A DNA stretch of 64,000 nucleotides from Winogradskyella sp046545555 (GTDB taxonomy: Bacteria > Bacteroidota > Bacteroidia > Flavobacteriales > Flavobacteriaceae): contig NZ_JBHZTH010000002.1 of NCBI RefSeq assembly GCF_046545555.1, forward strand, positions 1 through 64,000. Direction: 5' to 3'. The notes beneath the pieces are model-generated. The model was given only the letters and a program-made list of their open reading frames with translations, was not told the origin of the DNA and ran no database searches. This document shows, one piece after another, positions 1 through 9,325 of this stretch. Numbering within the stretch: position 1 is the stretch's first letter; the number at the start of each line of letters is the position of its first letter. A program made the translations under genes and the position numbers.

Positions 1-8
1 ATTAAACT

Positions 9-42
9 AAAACCCTTACTATTTATTTAGTAAGGGTTTTTT
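9..42. terminator. Bidirectional intrinsic terminator
   Basis: The arms CCCTTACT and AGTAAGGG enclose an 8-nt AT loop. They are flanked by AAAA on the left and TTTTTT on the right, so the hairpin can stop transcripts on both strands. It lies just past the 3' end of the minus-strand murQ unit and may also serve a plus-strand gene left of the window. Confidence 0.75.
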
Positions 43-106
43 ATGTTTTATTATAGAAGTTGAGTAAGTTACTGATATTGTCTCATTAAGTTCAAAATTC
101 AATTTA

Positions 107-340
107 TTATTTTTTAAATATACTATTAACTATAGTGTTAATTCCTATATAAAGGAATATTATAGCGAGTATACAAATAAGTATAGATAATATGAGTAAA
201 TAAATATATAGCGGTTTTTCGTTATTATTTAAGGTTAGATGAAGTAATGTAGGGCCTGTAAACATAAATATTAAACATATGCCCATTTGTTTCAACCCTT
301 TTGATAAAATAATTCTGTTAGTTTTATTATTTTCTTCCAT
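107..340 (-). CDS. Small two-helix membrane protein (DUF6095-like)
   Basis: This 77-residue protein has two hydrophobic stretches, at about residues 20-36 and 44-68, and charged ends, so a two-helix inner-membrane protein is expected. Its start overlaps the end of murQ by 14 nt on the same strand, which implies co-transcription and translational coupling. From memory it resembles the small flavobacterial family DUF6095, which often sits next to murQ; that match was not searched. No catalytic residues are visible. The role is unknown, and the only functional hint is the link to cell-wall sugar recycling. Confidence 0.75.
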   Translation of the reverse strand: MEENNKTNRIILSKGLKQMGICLIFMFTGPTLLHLTLNNNEKPLYIYLLILSILICILAIIFLYIGINTIVNSIFKK

Positions 341-1139
341 TAGAAATTGATTTTCTGACTGATTTATACTTTAGAAGCAACGCGTTCGCTTTGTGATTAC
401 TTATGTTAAGTTCAGACATGATCATTTTAACACCTCTTTCAAACAATTTTTGATTGCTTAATTGCATATCTACCATTTTATTTCCTTTAACCTTTCCAAG
501 TTGAATCATTGTAGCGGTTGATATCATGTTTAAAACCAATTTTTGAGCGGTTCCGGCTTTCATTCTAGAACTACCTGTTAAAAATTCAGGTCCAACTATT
601 ACTTCAATTGGAAATTGAGCTGTTTGTGATAAAGGACTATTTAGATTGCATGTGATACAACCGGTTATAATATTATTGTCATTACAATGCTTAAGAGTGT
701 TGACAACATATGGAGTTGTGCCAGAAGCTGCTATACCAACTACTATATCTTTATTATCGATATTGTGGGCTTTTAAATCCTCCCAACCTTGTGAAAGTGA
801 ATCTTCAGCATTTTCAACTGCTTTTCGAATGGCTTTATCACCACCAGCTATAAGTCCGATTATTAGATCATGAGGGACTCCAAAAGTTGGTGGACACTCT
901 GACGCGTCTAGTATACCTAAACGTCCACTGGTTCCAGCTCCAATATAAAAAAGTCTTCCTCCTTTTTTAAGCTTTTGAGTTATTTTTTCGATTAATAATT
1001 CAATTTTTGGTAGTTGCTTTTCAACAGCTATTGGTACTGTTTTATCTTCCTTATTTATATATTTTAAGATTTCACTTATCGTCATCTGTTCAAGATTATG
1101 ATATAGAGAATCCTCTTCAGTAGTTTTTATAAATGTCAT
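327..1139 (-). CDS. murQ: N-acetylmuramic acid 6-phosphate etherase
   Basis: MurQ cleaves the lactyl ether of MurNAc-6-phosphate to give GlcNAc-6-phosphate and D-lactate, a cytoplasmic step of peptidoglycan recycling. The SIS-domain phosphosugar loop is seen as IGAGTSGRLG (residues 66-75). The motif DASECPPTFG follows and contains the expected catalytic glutamate E81. SSRMKAGTAQK lies near residue 195. At 270 residues it is somewhat shorter than the roughly 300-residue enterobacterial enzymes, mainly at the C-terminus, as in other Bacteroidota. The small membrane-protein gene overlaps its 3' end, so the two form one unit. Identification is by family motifs and is secure. Confidence 0.95.
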   Translation of the reverse strand: MTFIKTTEEDSLYHNLEQMTISEILKYINKEDKTVPIAVEKQLPKIELLIEKITQKLKKGGRLFYIGAGTSGRLGILDASECPPTFGVPHDLIIGLIAGGDKAIRKAVENAEDSLSQGWEDLKAHNIDNKDIVVGIAASGTTPYVVNTLKHCNDNNIITGCITCNLNSPLSQTAQFPIEVIVGPEFLTGSSRMKAGTAQKLVLNMISTATMIQLGKVKGNKMVDMQLSNQKLFERGVKMIMSELNISNHKANALLLKYKSVRKSISNGRK

Positions 1140-1167
1140 CTTTTAAAATTAAGAAATAAAATAATCA

Positions 1168-1986
1168 TCATTGAATAGTATATATAACTTCATCAACTTC
1201 TGATAACCTAAAATAACCAAAAGGGAAATTTTCAGAGTTAGTAATGTTTATACAATTTCCTCTGACCGATGCTGGTTGGGTTTCGAAAGGACCGCCACTA
1301 TCATCGCTACCTTGTTGAAGTAGTAAAAACATAAACTCATAAAAACGTTCAGAAACACCATAGTTTCTTATTGTTACTTGGTCACCAGGTTCTAAATCTT
1401 CTTCTGTGTAAAATCCAAAAATTTGATTTCCATCAGTAAATTCATCTTCATATACTTCTAGTGAGGGTATAACGGGAATGTTACTTATAAATTCAAAAAA
1501 ATAATAATTTTCAATACCAACAGGATCTGTGTAAAAAGCTTTAAGCTCTATATCATCACCTGTAAAACCGCCATCATTATTTTGTTCAACTAAATCAATA
1601 GAAACTACAGATTTTAAAGTTTCTTGTGCAGTATAAGTTTCTCCATTATAGTTAATGGTCAAAATATATGTTTCATCTATGACTGGTATAAAATTATTAT
1701 TGTTATAAACACCGGTTGAACCTTCTTCAACAAAATTGAAAACAGAATTGTCTGAATTCATAACTTGAACTGTAGCACCATTTGCTGGCGGGACAGATTC
1801 ATTAAAAAAGGGTGCAGATAATGTTAGTTTTATACTTTGTTCATTACCTATTGTATTTTTCACCCAATTGATTGAGGCATCAATTACAAGTTTAGGCTCT
1901 GATTCATTCAATTCTACATCAACTATATCTTCACAACTAAAGGTGAAGAGAGTAAGTAAATAACTGAGTACAATAATTTTTTTCAT
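1168..1986 (-). CDS. DUF4249 outer-membrane lipoprotein, partner of the TonB receptor
   Basis: The 272-residue precursor starts with a lipoprotein signal ending TFSC, with lipidated Cys18. The mature part is beta-rich and carries the EPKLVIDASI segment typical of DUF4249 proteins. Genes of this family regularly follow a CarboxypepD_reg/TonB-dependent receptor, as here: the receptor stop and this start are 3 nt apart on the same strand. A surface-exposed accessory lipoprotein of the transporter is the likely role, by analogy with other receptor-lipoprotein pairs. The substrate is unknown. Confidence is good for the family and low for the function. Confidence 0.85.
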   Translation of the reverse strand: MKKIIVLSYLLTLFTFSCEDIVDVELNESEPKLVIDASINWVKNTIGNEQSIKLTLSAPFFNESVPPANGATVQVMNSDNSVFNFVEEGSTGVYNNNNFIPVIDETYILTINYNGETYTAQETLKSVVSIDLVEQNNDGGFTGDDIELKAFYTDPVGIENYYFFEFISNIPVIPSLEVYEDEFTDGNQIFGFYTEEDLEPGDQVTIRNYGVSERFYEFMFLLLQQGSDDSGGPFETQPASVRGNCINITNSENFPFGYFRLSEVDEVIYTIQ

Positions 1987-1989
1987 AGT

Positions 1990-4368
1990 CTAAAATTTGA
2001 AGTTATAAGACACGGAAGGTACGATACCAAAAATTGCCAACCTTACTGCTTGATTTTGACCAGTCATTCTGTTTTCTCTAAAAGTAATGTTGGCAGCATT
2101 TCTTCGATTATAAACATTATAGATTCCAAAAACCCATTCACTTTTATAGGCTTTTTCAGTTAATGGTTTTGGCTTGTAATTAACAGCAAGGTCTAAGCGA
2201 TTATAGGAAGGTAATCGGCTAGAATTTCTTGCTTCAAAACTAGGCACAGTTATCCCATTATATTGATATTGTCCATTTGGAAATGTCGCTGGTTGGCCAG
2301 TTTGAAATAAGAAATTTGTACTACAAGACCATTTATTATTAAATTCATAACTACCAGTAATTGATATGTCATGGGTTTTATCGAAAGGTGTAACGTACCA
2401 TTCACCATTATTAATACCTGTCTCGTTTAATGTTTGGCCTGGCGTTCTTTGTTCAGATCTTGATAATGTATACGCAAGCCATCCTTTTAATTTACCTTCG
2501 TTTTTTCTAAATAAAATTTCTAAACCGTAAGCCTTTGCTTCTCCATTTAGAATAACTTGTTCTATTGCATTATTAGCGATAAGATCTGCACCATCTATAT
2601 AATCTATCCTATTCTGAATTTTTTTATAGAATGTCTCTACTTCTAAGGAAAATAAGTTGTCTTTAAAAGATTTAAAATAACCTAAAGCTAACTGGTCTAG
2701 AAGTTGTGGTTTTACGTATTTCCCACTAGGTGTCCATACATCCAATGGGGTTGGTGAACTTGTATTAGATAGAAGATGTAGGTATTGACTCATCCTATTA
2801 TAACTTGCTTTTATTGATGCGCTACTATTTAATTGATAGGCTAATGCCAACCGTGGTTCTATATTAGCAAAAGATTCTATAACATCATTTCTGTTAAAGT
2901 TCACTATACCACTAGGTATTGACTTTTCATAAATTTGTAAGTCTTCATTAAAGACTACAGGCTTATTATTTTCATAAGTATTTAGTTCATCCTGCCCTAA
3001 GCGGTGAAAAGTACTTAAGCGTGCACCGTAACTAACGGTAAGTTTATTATTTAATTTATGCTCTGCGTCCACGTATATTGCATTTTCAAAAGCATATTTA
3101 TCTATAAGTTTAAAAGGGTTTATACCAGAATCTGGAGTAGTAGGGTTAATCTCTCCAGGATTAAATTTGTAGTAAATACTATTTAATCCATATTCTAATT
3201 TGAAATTATTACTTAAATAATGTTTAAAATCATATTTTAAATTAAAATTTGTAATACCAGATTCCCAGTCAAATTCAACAAAAGACAACTCTAAATCATA
3301 GTCATAATCAGAATATATTAATGAAAGATTTGAAAATATCTTATCTGAAAATAAGTGATTCCAACGAAAATTTAAAACTGTGTTGCCATAAGAATTTTCA
3401 AAACTATCAGCGATTTCAAAAACATCTCTACCAAAATAACCGGAAAGAAATATACTATTATTATCATTTAAGCGATAGCTTAATTTCGTATTGAGATCGT
3501 AAAAATATGCGACATTATTTAAATCGAATAAGGGAAGGAATAAATGAGCATAACTACTGCGACCACCAAATAGAAAAGAACCTTTATTTTTTTTAATAGG
3601 GCCTTCAGCAAGAAGTCTACTTGAAATAAGTCCGATGCCACCATTCATATGAAAACCAGTGCTACTTCCTTCTTTTTGATATATGTCTAAAACAGACGAA
3701 ACACGCCCTCCGTACTTAGCTGGAATACCACCTTTATACAATTTTATATCCTTTATGGCATCTGGATTAAAAACTGAAAAGAATCCAAATAAGTGAGAAG
3801 AATTGAATATTGTAGCTTCATCTAACAATATCAGATTCTGATCGGCAGAACCACCACGTACATTAAACCCTGAGGAACCTTCTCCAGCATTCGTAACACC
3901 AGGAAGCAGAGTTATTGATTTGATAATATCAACCTCTCCCAAAACTACAGGCATATTCTTTATCGTTTTTATAGACAAAGCATTAACACTCATCTGAGGT
4001 TTTTTAATATTTAATTTTTCAATATCTTCCTTAATAACAACTTCATCTAAACTTTCTACAGATTCAGAAAGTTGAAAGTTTTTAGATAAATCAGATGTTA
4101 AGTCTATCGATTCTAGTATTGTGGTGTAACCCAAGTAACTAATCTGAATTTTATAATTACCTTCTGGAAGGGTGATGGAATAGAAACCATATTCATTAGT
4201 CATAGTACCAGACTGAATTTCGGGTAATATTATGTTTACACCAATAAGTGTTTCATTACTTTTACTATCCGTTATAGTACCATTTATGGTATACTTTTCT
4301 TGACAAAAAATGATTGAAGTCGTACAGCTAAAAATAAAGAAAAGAGCGAATAGTTTCTTTTGCATCAA
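1990..4368 (-). CDS. TonB-dependent outer-membrane receptor with carboxypeptidase-regulatory-like N-domain
   Basis: The 792-residue protein has a signal peptide (about residues 1-22). A CarboxypepD_reg-like beta-sandwich follows at about 25-110, then a plug domain (GFNVRGGSADQNLILLDEA near 165-185), and then a 22-strand-type barrel ending in an aromatic residue (SYNFKF). It should import an unidentified substrate across the outer membrane using TonB energy. The downstream DUF4249 gene is co-transcribed. There is no SusD partner, so this is not a classical Sus pair. The start has two adjacent ATG codons and either could be used. No nearby enzyme points to the substrate. Confidence 0.92.
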   Translation of the reverse strand: MMQKKLFALFFIFSCTTSIIFCQEKYTINGTITDSKSNETLIGVNIILPEIQSGTMTNEYGFYSITLPEGNYKIQISYLGYTTILESIDLTSDLSKNFQLSESVESLDEVVIKEDIEKLNIKKPQMSVNALSIKTIKNMPVVLGEVDIIKSITLLPGVTNAGEGSSGFNVRGGSADQNLILLDEATIFNSSHLFGFFSVFNPDAIKDIKLYKGGIPAKYGGRVSSVLDIYQKEGSSTGFHMNGGIGLISSRLLAEGPIKKNKGSFLFGGRSSYAHLFLPLFDLNNVAYFYDLNTKLSYRLNDNNSIFLSGYFGRDVFEIADSFENSYGNTVLNFRWNHLFSDKIFSNLSLIYSDYDYDLELSFVEFDWESGITNFNLKYDFKHYLSNNFKLEYGLNSIYYKFNPGEINPTTPDSGINPFKLIDKYAFENAIYVDAEHKLNNKLTVSYGARLSTFHRLGQDELNTYENNKPVVFNEDLQIYEKSIPSGIVNFNRNDVIESFANIEPRLALAYQLNSSASIKASYNRMSQYLHLLSNTSSPTPLDVWTPSGKYVKPQLLDQLALGYFKSFKDNLFSLEVETFYKKIQNRIDYIDGADLIANNAIEQVILNGEAKAYGLEILFRKNEGKLKGWLAYTLSRSEQRTPGQTLNETGINNGEWYVTPFDKTHDISITGSYEFNNKWSCSTNFLFQTGQPATFPNGQYQYNGITVPSFEARNSSRLPSYNRLDLAVNYKPKPLTEKAYKSEWVFGIYNVYNRRNAANITFRENRMTGQNQAVRLAIFGIVPSVSYNFKF

Positions 4369-4385
4369 ACAATTTTTTTATAAAA

Positions 4386-4418
4386 ATAAAAAAGCTTCAT
4401 TTTTAATGAAGCTCTTTT
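4386..4418 (-). terminator. Terminator of icd
   Basis: The stem AGCTTCAT/ATGAAGCT has a short T-rich loop and is followed on the minus strand by a T-rich tail. It lies between the icd stop and the start of the TonB receptor, separating the two minus-strand units. Confidence 0.75.
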
Positions 4419-4427
4419 AACTAAAGT

Positions 4428-6647
4428 TTAATTTAATATTTTATTAAGAGTTTTACTAGGTCGCATAGCATTACTAATTAAAACTTCATTGGGGTAATAA
4501 TAACCATCTATATCTACAGGCACTCCTTGTATAGAATTTAACTCTTCTAAAATTTTTGACTCATGAGCCTGTAAATCTCTGAAGATATTAGTGAATTCGT
4601 GTTTTAAATCCGTATCCTTATTTTGAGTGGCTAATGCTTCTGCCCAATATAAAGCTAGATAAAAATGACTTCCTCTATTATCTAATTCGTTAACCTTTCG
4701 AGAAGGGCCTTTTTTGTTTTCTAATAATTTATCAGAGGCGTCATCTAGTGTTTCACCGAGAACTCTTGCTTTTTCATTTTTATTAACTACCGCAAAATGC
4801 TCTAGCGATACAGCTAATGCCAAAAACTCACCTAAAGAATCCCAACGTAAATGATTTTCTCCGACAAATTGTTGTACATGTTTGGGAGCTGATCCACCTG
4901 CACCAGTCTCAAATAAACCACCGCCATTCATCAGCGGTACAATAGATAACATTTTTGCACTAGTACCAACTTCTAAAATTGGGAATAAATCAGTGAGATA
5001 ATCTCTAAGTACGTTTCCTGTTACTGAAATAGTGTCCTGTCCATCTTTAATGCGCTCTAATGTAAAATTAGTGGCATCTATTGGTGATAGAACTCTAATA
5101 TCTAAACCAGACGTGTCATGATTGGGAAGGTATTGATTTACCTTTTTAATTAATTCGGCATCATGTGCCCTTTTTTTGTCTAACCAAAAAACAGCCGGTG
5201 TTTGCGAAGCTCTAGCCCTCGTAACTGCCAATTTAATCCAATCTTGTATTGGTGCGTCTTTTACTTGGCACATTCTCCAAATATCTCCTTCTTCAACTTT
5301 ATGAGTCGTTAGTACAGAACCAGCAGCATCAATTACTTCTACCTTTCCATTGGAAGCTATTTCAAATGTTTTGTCGTGTGAACCGTATTCTTCAGCCTTT
5401 TGAGCCATTAAGCCAACATTAGGTACTGTTCCCATTGTTGTAGGGTCAAAAGCTCCATGTTTTTTACAAAATTCTATAGTAGCAATATATACGCCAGCAT
5501 AACTACTATCTGGTATAACGGCTTTTGTGTCTTGTTGCTTACCATCTGCATTCCACATTTGACCAGATGTTCTAATCATAGCAGGCATGGAAGCATCAAT
5601 AATTACATCACTTGGTACGTGCAGGTTTGTAATACCTCTATCTGAATTTACCATAGCTAAGTCCGCACCATGCTCTAAAGCAAAGCGAATATCTTCTCTA
5701 ATTTCATCACGTTTATCATCATTAAGTTCACCTAATTTTTCAAGTAAGTTCCCAAATCCATTATTAACGTCAACACCAATTTTTCTAAATATATCACCAT
5801 GTTTTTTAAACAAATCTTTAAAGAAAACACGCACAGCATGACCAAAAATAATAGGGTCAGAAACCTTCATCATTGTTGCCTTCATATGTAACGAAAAAAG
5901 CACGCTATTGTCTAACGCATCTTCAACTTGCTCTTCTAAAAATGAGATTAAAGCTTTTTTACTCATTACTGTAGCGTCAATAATTTCACCTTGTAATAAG
6001 TCTAAACCTTCTTTTAGACTTGTTTTATTACCTTTACCGTCCGTGTGTATAATACTAACAGAAGTTTGTTCTTTTAGTGTAATTGATTTTTCATTATGCG
6101 CAAAATCTCCTTTAGACATTGTAGCTACATGTGTTTTAGAATCTGCAGACCAAGCACCCATACTATGTGGATTTTTCTTTGCATAATTCTTAACAGCTTT
6201 TGGTGCGCGTCTATCTGAATTTCCTTCTCTTAAAACAGGATTTACTGCACTACCTTTTATTTTATCATAGCGCGATTTAATTTCTTTTTCTTCGTCAGTT
6301 ATTGCATCTTCAGGGTAGTTTGGTAATTGATAACCTTTAGCTTGTAATTCTTCTATTGCATCAGTTAATTGAGGAATAGAGGCACTAATATTTGGTAATT
6401 TTATGATGTTAGCTTCAGGTTGTTTCGCTAATTCTCCTAATTCAGCTAATGCGTCATTAACTTTTTGATCTTCTTTTAAGTAATCTGGAAATACAGCTAA
6501 AATTCTAGCTGCTAATGATATATCTTTAGTTTCTATAGCGATGCCAGAAGATTTTGTAAATGCTTTTACAATAGGTAAAAATGAACGTGTTGCTAAAGCT
6601 GGTGCTTCATCAGTTTTTGTATAAACAATCTTTGCTGTTTTTGTCAT
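4428..6647 (-). CDS. icd: Monomeric NADP-dependent isocitrate dehydrogenase
   Basis: This cytoplasmic enzyme oxidatively decarboxylates isocitrate to 2-oxoglutarate with NADP in the TCA cycle. The 739-residue length and the N-terminus (IVYTKTDEAPALATRS, residues 8-23) match the monomeric type II IDH class rather than the roughly 415-residue dimeric type. Other class motifs visible are EGNSDRRAPKAVKNYAKK near residue 140, NSDRGITNLHVPSDVIIDAS near 335, and GGGLFETGAGGSAPKHVQQ near 573. It is a single-gene unit with its own terminator downstream and a TATATTTG -7 box about 50 nt upstream. Confidence 0.97.
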   Translation of the reverse strand: MTKTAKIVYTKTDEAPALATRSFLPIVKAFTKSSGIAIETKDISLAARILAVFPDYLKEDQKVNDALAELGELAKQPEANIIKLPNISASIPQLTDAIEELQAKGYQLPNYPEDAITDEEKEIKSRYDKIKGSAVNPVLREGNSDRRAPKAVKNYAKKNPHSMGAWSADSKTHVATMSKGDFAHNEKSITLKEQTSVSIIHTDGKGNKTSLKEGLDLLQGEIIDATVMSKKALISFLEEQVEDALDNSVLFSLHMKATMMKVSDPIIFGHAVRVFFKDLFKKHGDIFRKIGVDVNNGFGNLLEKLGELNDDKRDEIREDIRFALEHGADLAMVNSDRGITNLHVPSDVIIDASMPAMIRTSGQMWNADGKQQDTKAVIPDSSYAGVYIATIEFCKKHGAFDPTTMGTVPNVGLMAQKAEEYGSHDKTFEIASNGKVEVIDAAGSVLTTHKVEEGDIWRMCQVKDAPIQDWIKLAVTRARASQTPAVFWLDKKRAHDAELIKKVNQYLPNHDTSGLDIRVLSPIDATNFTLERIKDGQDTISVTGNVLRDYLTDLFPILEVGTSAKMLSIVPLMNGGGLFETGAGGSAPKHVQQFVGENHLRWDSLGEFLALAVSLEHFAVVNKNEKARVLGETLDDASDKLLENKKGPSRKVNELDNRGSHFYLALYWAEALATQNKDTDLKHEFTNIFRDLQAHESKILEELNSIQGVPVDIDGYYYPNEVLISNAMRPSKTLNKILN

Positions 6648-6695
6648 AGGTCGTTAGAATATTTAGTATGATAATTAGCTTAAAATTTAGCTGGG

Positions 6696-6703
6696 CAAAT
6701 ATA
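6696..6703 (-). promoter_or_regulatory. Probable -7 box of icd
   Basis: On the minus strand this reads TATATTTG, an exact fit to the Bacteroidota TAnnTTTG consensus, about 50 nt upstream of the icd start. No convincing -33 TTG box was found at the usual spacing, so the call is moderate. Confidence 0.45.
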
Positions 6704-6792
6704 CAAAAACGATAACGTTTTCTTAGTATTAGATTAATAGTAAACTACTAAATATTTTACGATATTAATAATATAAATGCTTTATTAAGAAA

Positions 6793-7368
6793 CTATTTAT
6801 TTATTTTAATCTGAAATGAATCTAGTAGTCCAAAACAGTTGTCTTTTGAAAAGATTGCATTTTTCACTTTATTACGAGAAGGGTTTATTGAAAAATTATA
6901 CGAAGTAGCGAAATTTGTGTTTTCCAAATTAGAAGAGTCGAATATAGAACCAGTTAAATCACAGTTTGAAAATAAAGAACTTTTTATTGTAGTCTCAGTG
7001 AAGTCTATATGATGCATTTTACAATCTAGAAATGTAGTTTTGTTTATTTTCATATTATAAAACGAACTAAGGTTTAAAGTACAATCCTTAAATCTAAATG
7101 CGATTAAGAAATCATTACAATTCTGAAATAAAACTCCAACTAATTTACAACGTTCAAAGTTTATATTATTAAATGTAGTATGTGTAACATTAGTATTACT
7201 GAGATTACAATTGACAAATGCACATTCTAAAAAAGAAATATTTGATAAGTCTGAATTTTCAAAATTGCAATCAGTAAATGTGCACTCTGTATACTCTCCT
7301 TTTTGGAGTACATTTTTGGTATAACTCCGTCGGTAAAATTTTTTGTTATTTATTGAATAAAAATCCAT
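6793..7368 (-). CDS. Pentapeptide-repeat protein
   Basis: Over residues 20-175 of 191 the protein shows five-residue periodicity of the A(D/N)LXX/xxFxx kind (for example CNLSNTNVTHTTFNNINF), giving a right-handed quadrilateral beta-helix. There is no signal peptide or membrane segment, so it should be cytosolic. Some family members of about this size (Qnr, MfpA, McbG) mimic DNA and protect gyrase, but most have no known role and nothing here shows that activity. The gene stands alone between icd and an intergenic terminator. Its 3' end is 145 nt from the icd start on the same strand. Confidence 0.88.
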   Translation of the reverse strand: MDFYSINNKKFYRRSYTKNVLQKGEYTECTFTDCNFENSDLSNISFLECAFVNCNLSNTNVTHTTFNNINFERCKLVGVLFQNCNDFLIAFRFKDCTLNLSSFYNMKINKTTFLDCKMHHIDFTETTIKSSLFSNCDLTGSIFDSSNLENTNFATSYNFSINPSRNKVKNAIFSKDNCFGLLDSFQIKINK

Positions 7369-7436
7369 TTAACAAGAATACAAATGTTTCAGATTTAAAA
7401 TAAGTTTAGGCTTTAGTAATTCTCAATTGTATAAAA

Positions 7437-7482
7437 CAAAAAAAGCCATATCACTCAGAAAAATCTGTGCTGACATGGCTTC
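7437..7482 (-). terminator. Strong intrinsic terminator with no annotated gene upstream
   Basis: On the minus strand AGCCATGTC pairs with GATATGGCT (nine pairs, one wobble) and an inner CAGA/TCTG adds to the stem. A run of seven T follows. rplS has its own terminator at 8044-8072, so this hairpin must end a different transcript coming from about 7.5-7.8 kb. Confidence 0.7.
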
Positions 7483-7782
7483 TATTTGAAATATTACTAA
7501 CAATTAACTTATTTAGTTTACACTAAATCAGCTGCATGATTCTCATCAACATCCTTTTCAGTTACTGCATTTATACTTCAATGAAACGTTTCATATCTTT
7601 CAAAATGTATTGACCTGATATTACTAAGCTTCATAAGATTTATTTTCCTTGATGTTTTTTCCTTTATCATTCATTTACATGTTTAATACGCTCAAAAACA
7701 TTGCTCATCCTTTTCGCGTTCACTTTCGTTTGCACTACTTCTTCAAAGCTTTCAATTTAATTTTCTATAGTCTACAAAAGTA
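7440..7782 (-). other. Unassigned region, possible small RNA or decayed small gene
   Basis: The 725-nt gap between the pentapeptide gene and rplS has no long reading frame. On the minus strand it holds a TACTTTTG -7-like box at 7782-7775 and a strong terminator at 7437-7482, which would give a transcript of roughly 330 nt. Short codon-like stretches appear in different frames. One reads FEEVVQTKVNAKRMSNVFER and then stops soon after. Another starts MKLSNIRSIHFERYETFH, hits one stop, and continues to a segment ending ENHAADLV. This fits either a non-coding RNA or a gene broken by frameshifts and a nonsense codon. It does not show tmRNA, RNase P RNA or SRP RNA signatures. Nothing was recognised in 7783-8043. 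Confidence 0.35.
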
Positions 7783-8043
7783 TACGATATCAATTAAATA
7801 TCTTGATTATATCACTTAAGCTCATCTACACAAGCGGTTCTATAACCTCAAAAAATAATCTCAATAAATAAAGAACGTTTCTTTATCTGAAATTAACATA
7901 AATTTAAAATATATTTTAAAATCAAACTAAGTTTGCTGCTAATTCTTAGATAAATTTAAGATTTAGTTGATAAAAATACAATTTATTAGCATTTTAGATA
8001 TAAACATCTTATGAACCGTAGTTATTAACAATAGTTAATAAAC

Positions 8044-8072
8044 TAAAAAAGCCTTCATAATTGAAGGCTTTT
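8044..8072. terminator. Terminator of rplS
   Basis: The perfect stem AAAAGCCTTCA/TGAAGGCTTTT has a 4-nt loop and, on the minus strand, a T-run. It lies 22 nt past the rplS stop. Confidence 0.85.
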
Positions 8073-8093
8073 AAATATAATGTGTAAGTTGAA

Positions 8094-8444
8094 TTATCTT
8101 CTAACTTCTTTAATTCTTGCTTTCTTACCAGTAAGACCTCTAAAGTAGAATATTTTAGCTCTACGAACTTTACCACGTTTATTAACTTCAACTTTTTGTA
8201 ATGCAGGTAAATTAACTGGGAAGATACGCTCTACACCAATTGTTCCAGACATTTTGCGGATAGTGAATGTTTCTGATGTTCCTGTTCCTTTTCGTTGTAA
8301 TACTACACCTCTAAAAAACTGAGTACGCACTTTTTCACCTTCTCTAATTTCGTAATATACTGTGATTGTATCACCAGCACCAAATTTTGGAAAGTCTTTG
8401 CGTGTTACAAATTCGTCTTGTACAAATTTTACTAAAGAATTCAT
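8094..8444 (-). CDS. rplS: 50S ribosomal protein L19
   Basis: L19 sits at the 30S-50S interface of the ribosome. The 116-residue length is typical. Family motifs are plain: FGAGDTITVYYEIREG (residues 21-36), FRGVVLQRKG (44-53), GVERIFPVNLP (70-80) and the basic tail FYFRGLTGKKARIKEVRR. It is a single-gene unit with a terminator directly downstream and a TATATTTG -7 box about 75 nt upstream. It is separate from trmD, although the two often neighbour each other in bacteria. Confidence 0.98.
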   Translation of the reverse strand: MNSLVKFVQDEFVTRKDFPKFGAGDTITVYYEIREGEKVRTQFFRGVVLQRKGTGTSETFTIRKMSGTIGVERIFPVNLPALQKVEVNKRGKVRRAKIFYFRGLTGKKARIKEVRR

Positions 8445-8517
8445 TTTGTTTTATTTATAATGATTATTTCAAACTAACATTCGCGATTCTCGCCAGAGGT
8501 TAATCCAAAATTGGGTG

Positions 8518-8525
8518 CAAATATA
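8518..8525 (-). promoter_or_regulatory. Probable -7 box of rplS
   Basis: The minus strand reads TATATTTG, matching TAnnTTTG, about 75 nt upstream of the rplS ATG. The expected -33 box is weak. Confidence 0.45.
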
Positions 8526-8578
8526 GTTAAAAAGTGGAAAGTAAAAAGAAGAAAATAGAAAGATTTTAAGTTTTGTTT

Positions 8579-9256
8579 TTACTCTTCTAAAAGGTCTGGC
8601 CTAAGCTCTTGTGTTCTTTTGTAGGCTTGGTCTTCTCTCCATTTTTCAATTTCGGGAAAATTACCGCTAAATAAGACTTTAGGAACTTTCATTCCTTTAT
8701 ATTCTCTTGGCTTTGTGTAAATAGGTGGCGCAAGAAGATTATCTTGAAATGAATCCGTTAGAGCAGATGTTTCATTACCTAGTACACCAGGTATTAGTCT
8801 TATTATAGCATCACACAGAACAGCCGCACCTAATTCGCCTCCAGAAAGCACATAATCTCCTATTGATATTTCCTTTGTAATAAAACGGTCTCTCACACGC
8901 TGATCTACACCTTTGTAATGACCACAAAGAATAATTATATTTTCTTTTAAAGAAATTGTATTAGCAATTCCTTGATTTAATCGTTCACCATCTGGAGTCA
9001 TGTATATAACTTCGTCATAGTCGCGCTCAGTCTTTAGCTTAGAAATACATTTATCTATAGGCTCAATCATCATTACCATACCAGCACCTCCTCCAAATTG
9101 TGTATCATCAATAGCTTTATAGCCACCTGTAGCAAATTCTCTTAAATTATGAAAGTGAACTTCAACTAAGCCAGCTTCAATAGCACGCTTTAAAATAGAC
9201 GCTTCAAACGGACTTTTTAAAAGTTCTGGCAATACTGTGATAATGTCTATACGCAT
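8579..9256 (-). CDS. trmD: tRNA (guanine-37-N1)-methyltransferase
   Basis: TrmD methylates G37 of tRNAs with S-adenosylmethionine, which prevents +1 frameshifting. The 225-residue protein shows the SPOUT knot motifs: IILCGHYKGVDQRV near residue 108, ISIGDYVLSGGELGA near 130, and the conserved C-terminal YTKPREYKGMKVP. The start chosen is the ATG of MRIDIITVLPELL, which matches the usual family N-terminus. A TTG codon seven codons upstream keeps the frame open but would add an atypical extension. It lies 70 nt downstream of the RdgB gene on the same strand. Confidence 0.97.
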   Translation of the reverse strand: MRIDIITVLPELLKSPFEASILKRAIEAGLVEVHFHNLREFATGGYKAIDDTQFGGGAGMVMMIEPIDKCISKLKTERDYDEVIYMTPDGERLNQGIANTISLKENIIILCGHYKGVDQRVRDRFITKEISIGDYVLSGGELGAAVLCDAIIRLIPGVLGNETSALTDSFQDNLLAPPIYTKPREYKGMKVPKVLFSGNFPEIEKWREDQAYKRTQELRPDLLEE

Positions 9257-9325
9257 ATTCTTCTTAATAGGATTCAAAGATAGGTTTATTCAGTTAATTC
9301 TTTATTAAGTGTATACTATAAAAGC

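Noticed and set aside
8009..8191. 60-codon minus-strand frame overlapping the end of rplS
   Set aside because: It overlaps the well-supported rplS in another frame and spans its terminator; it is a shadow frame.
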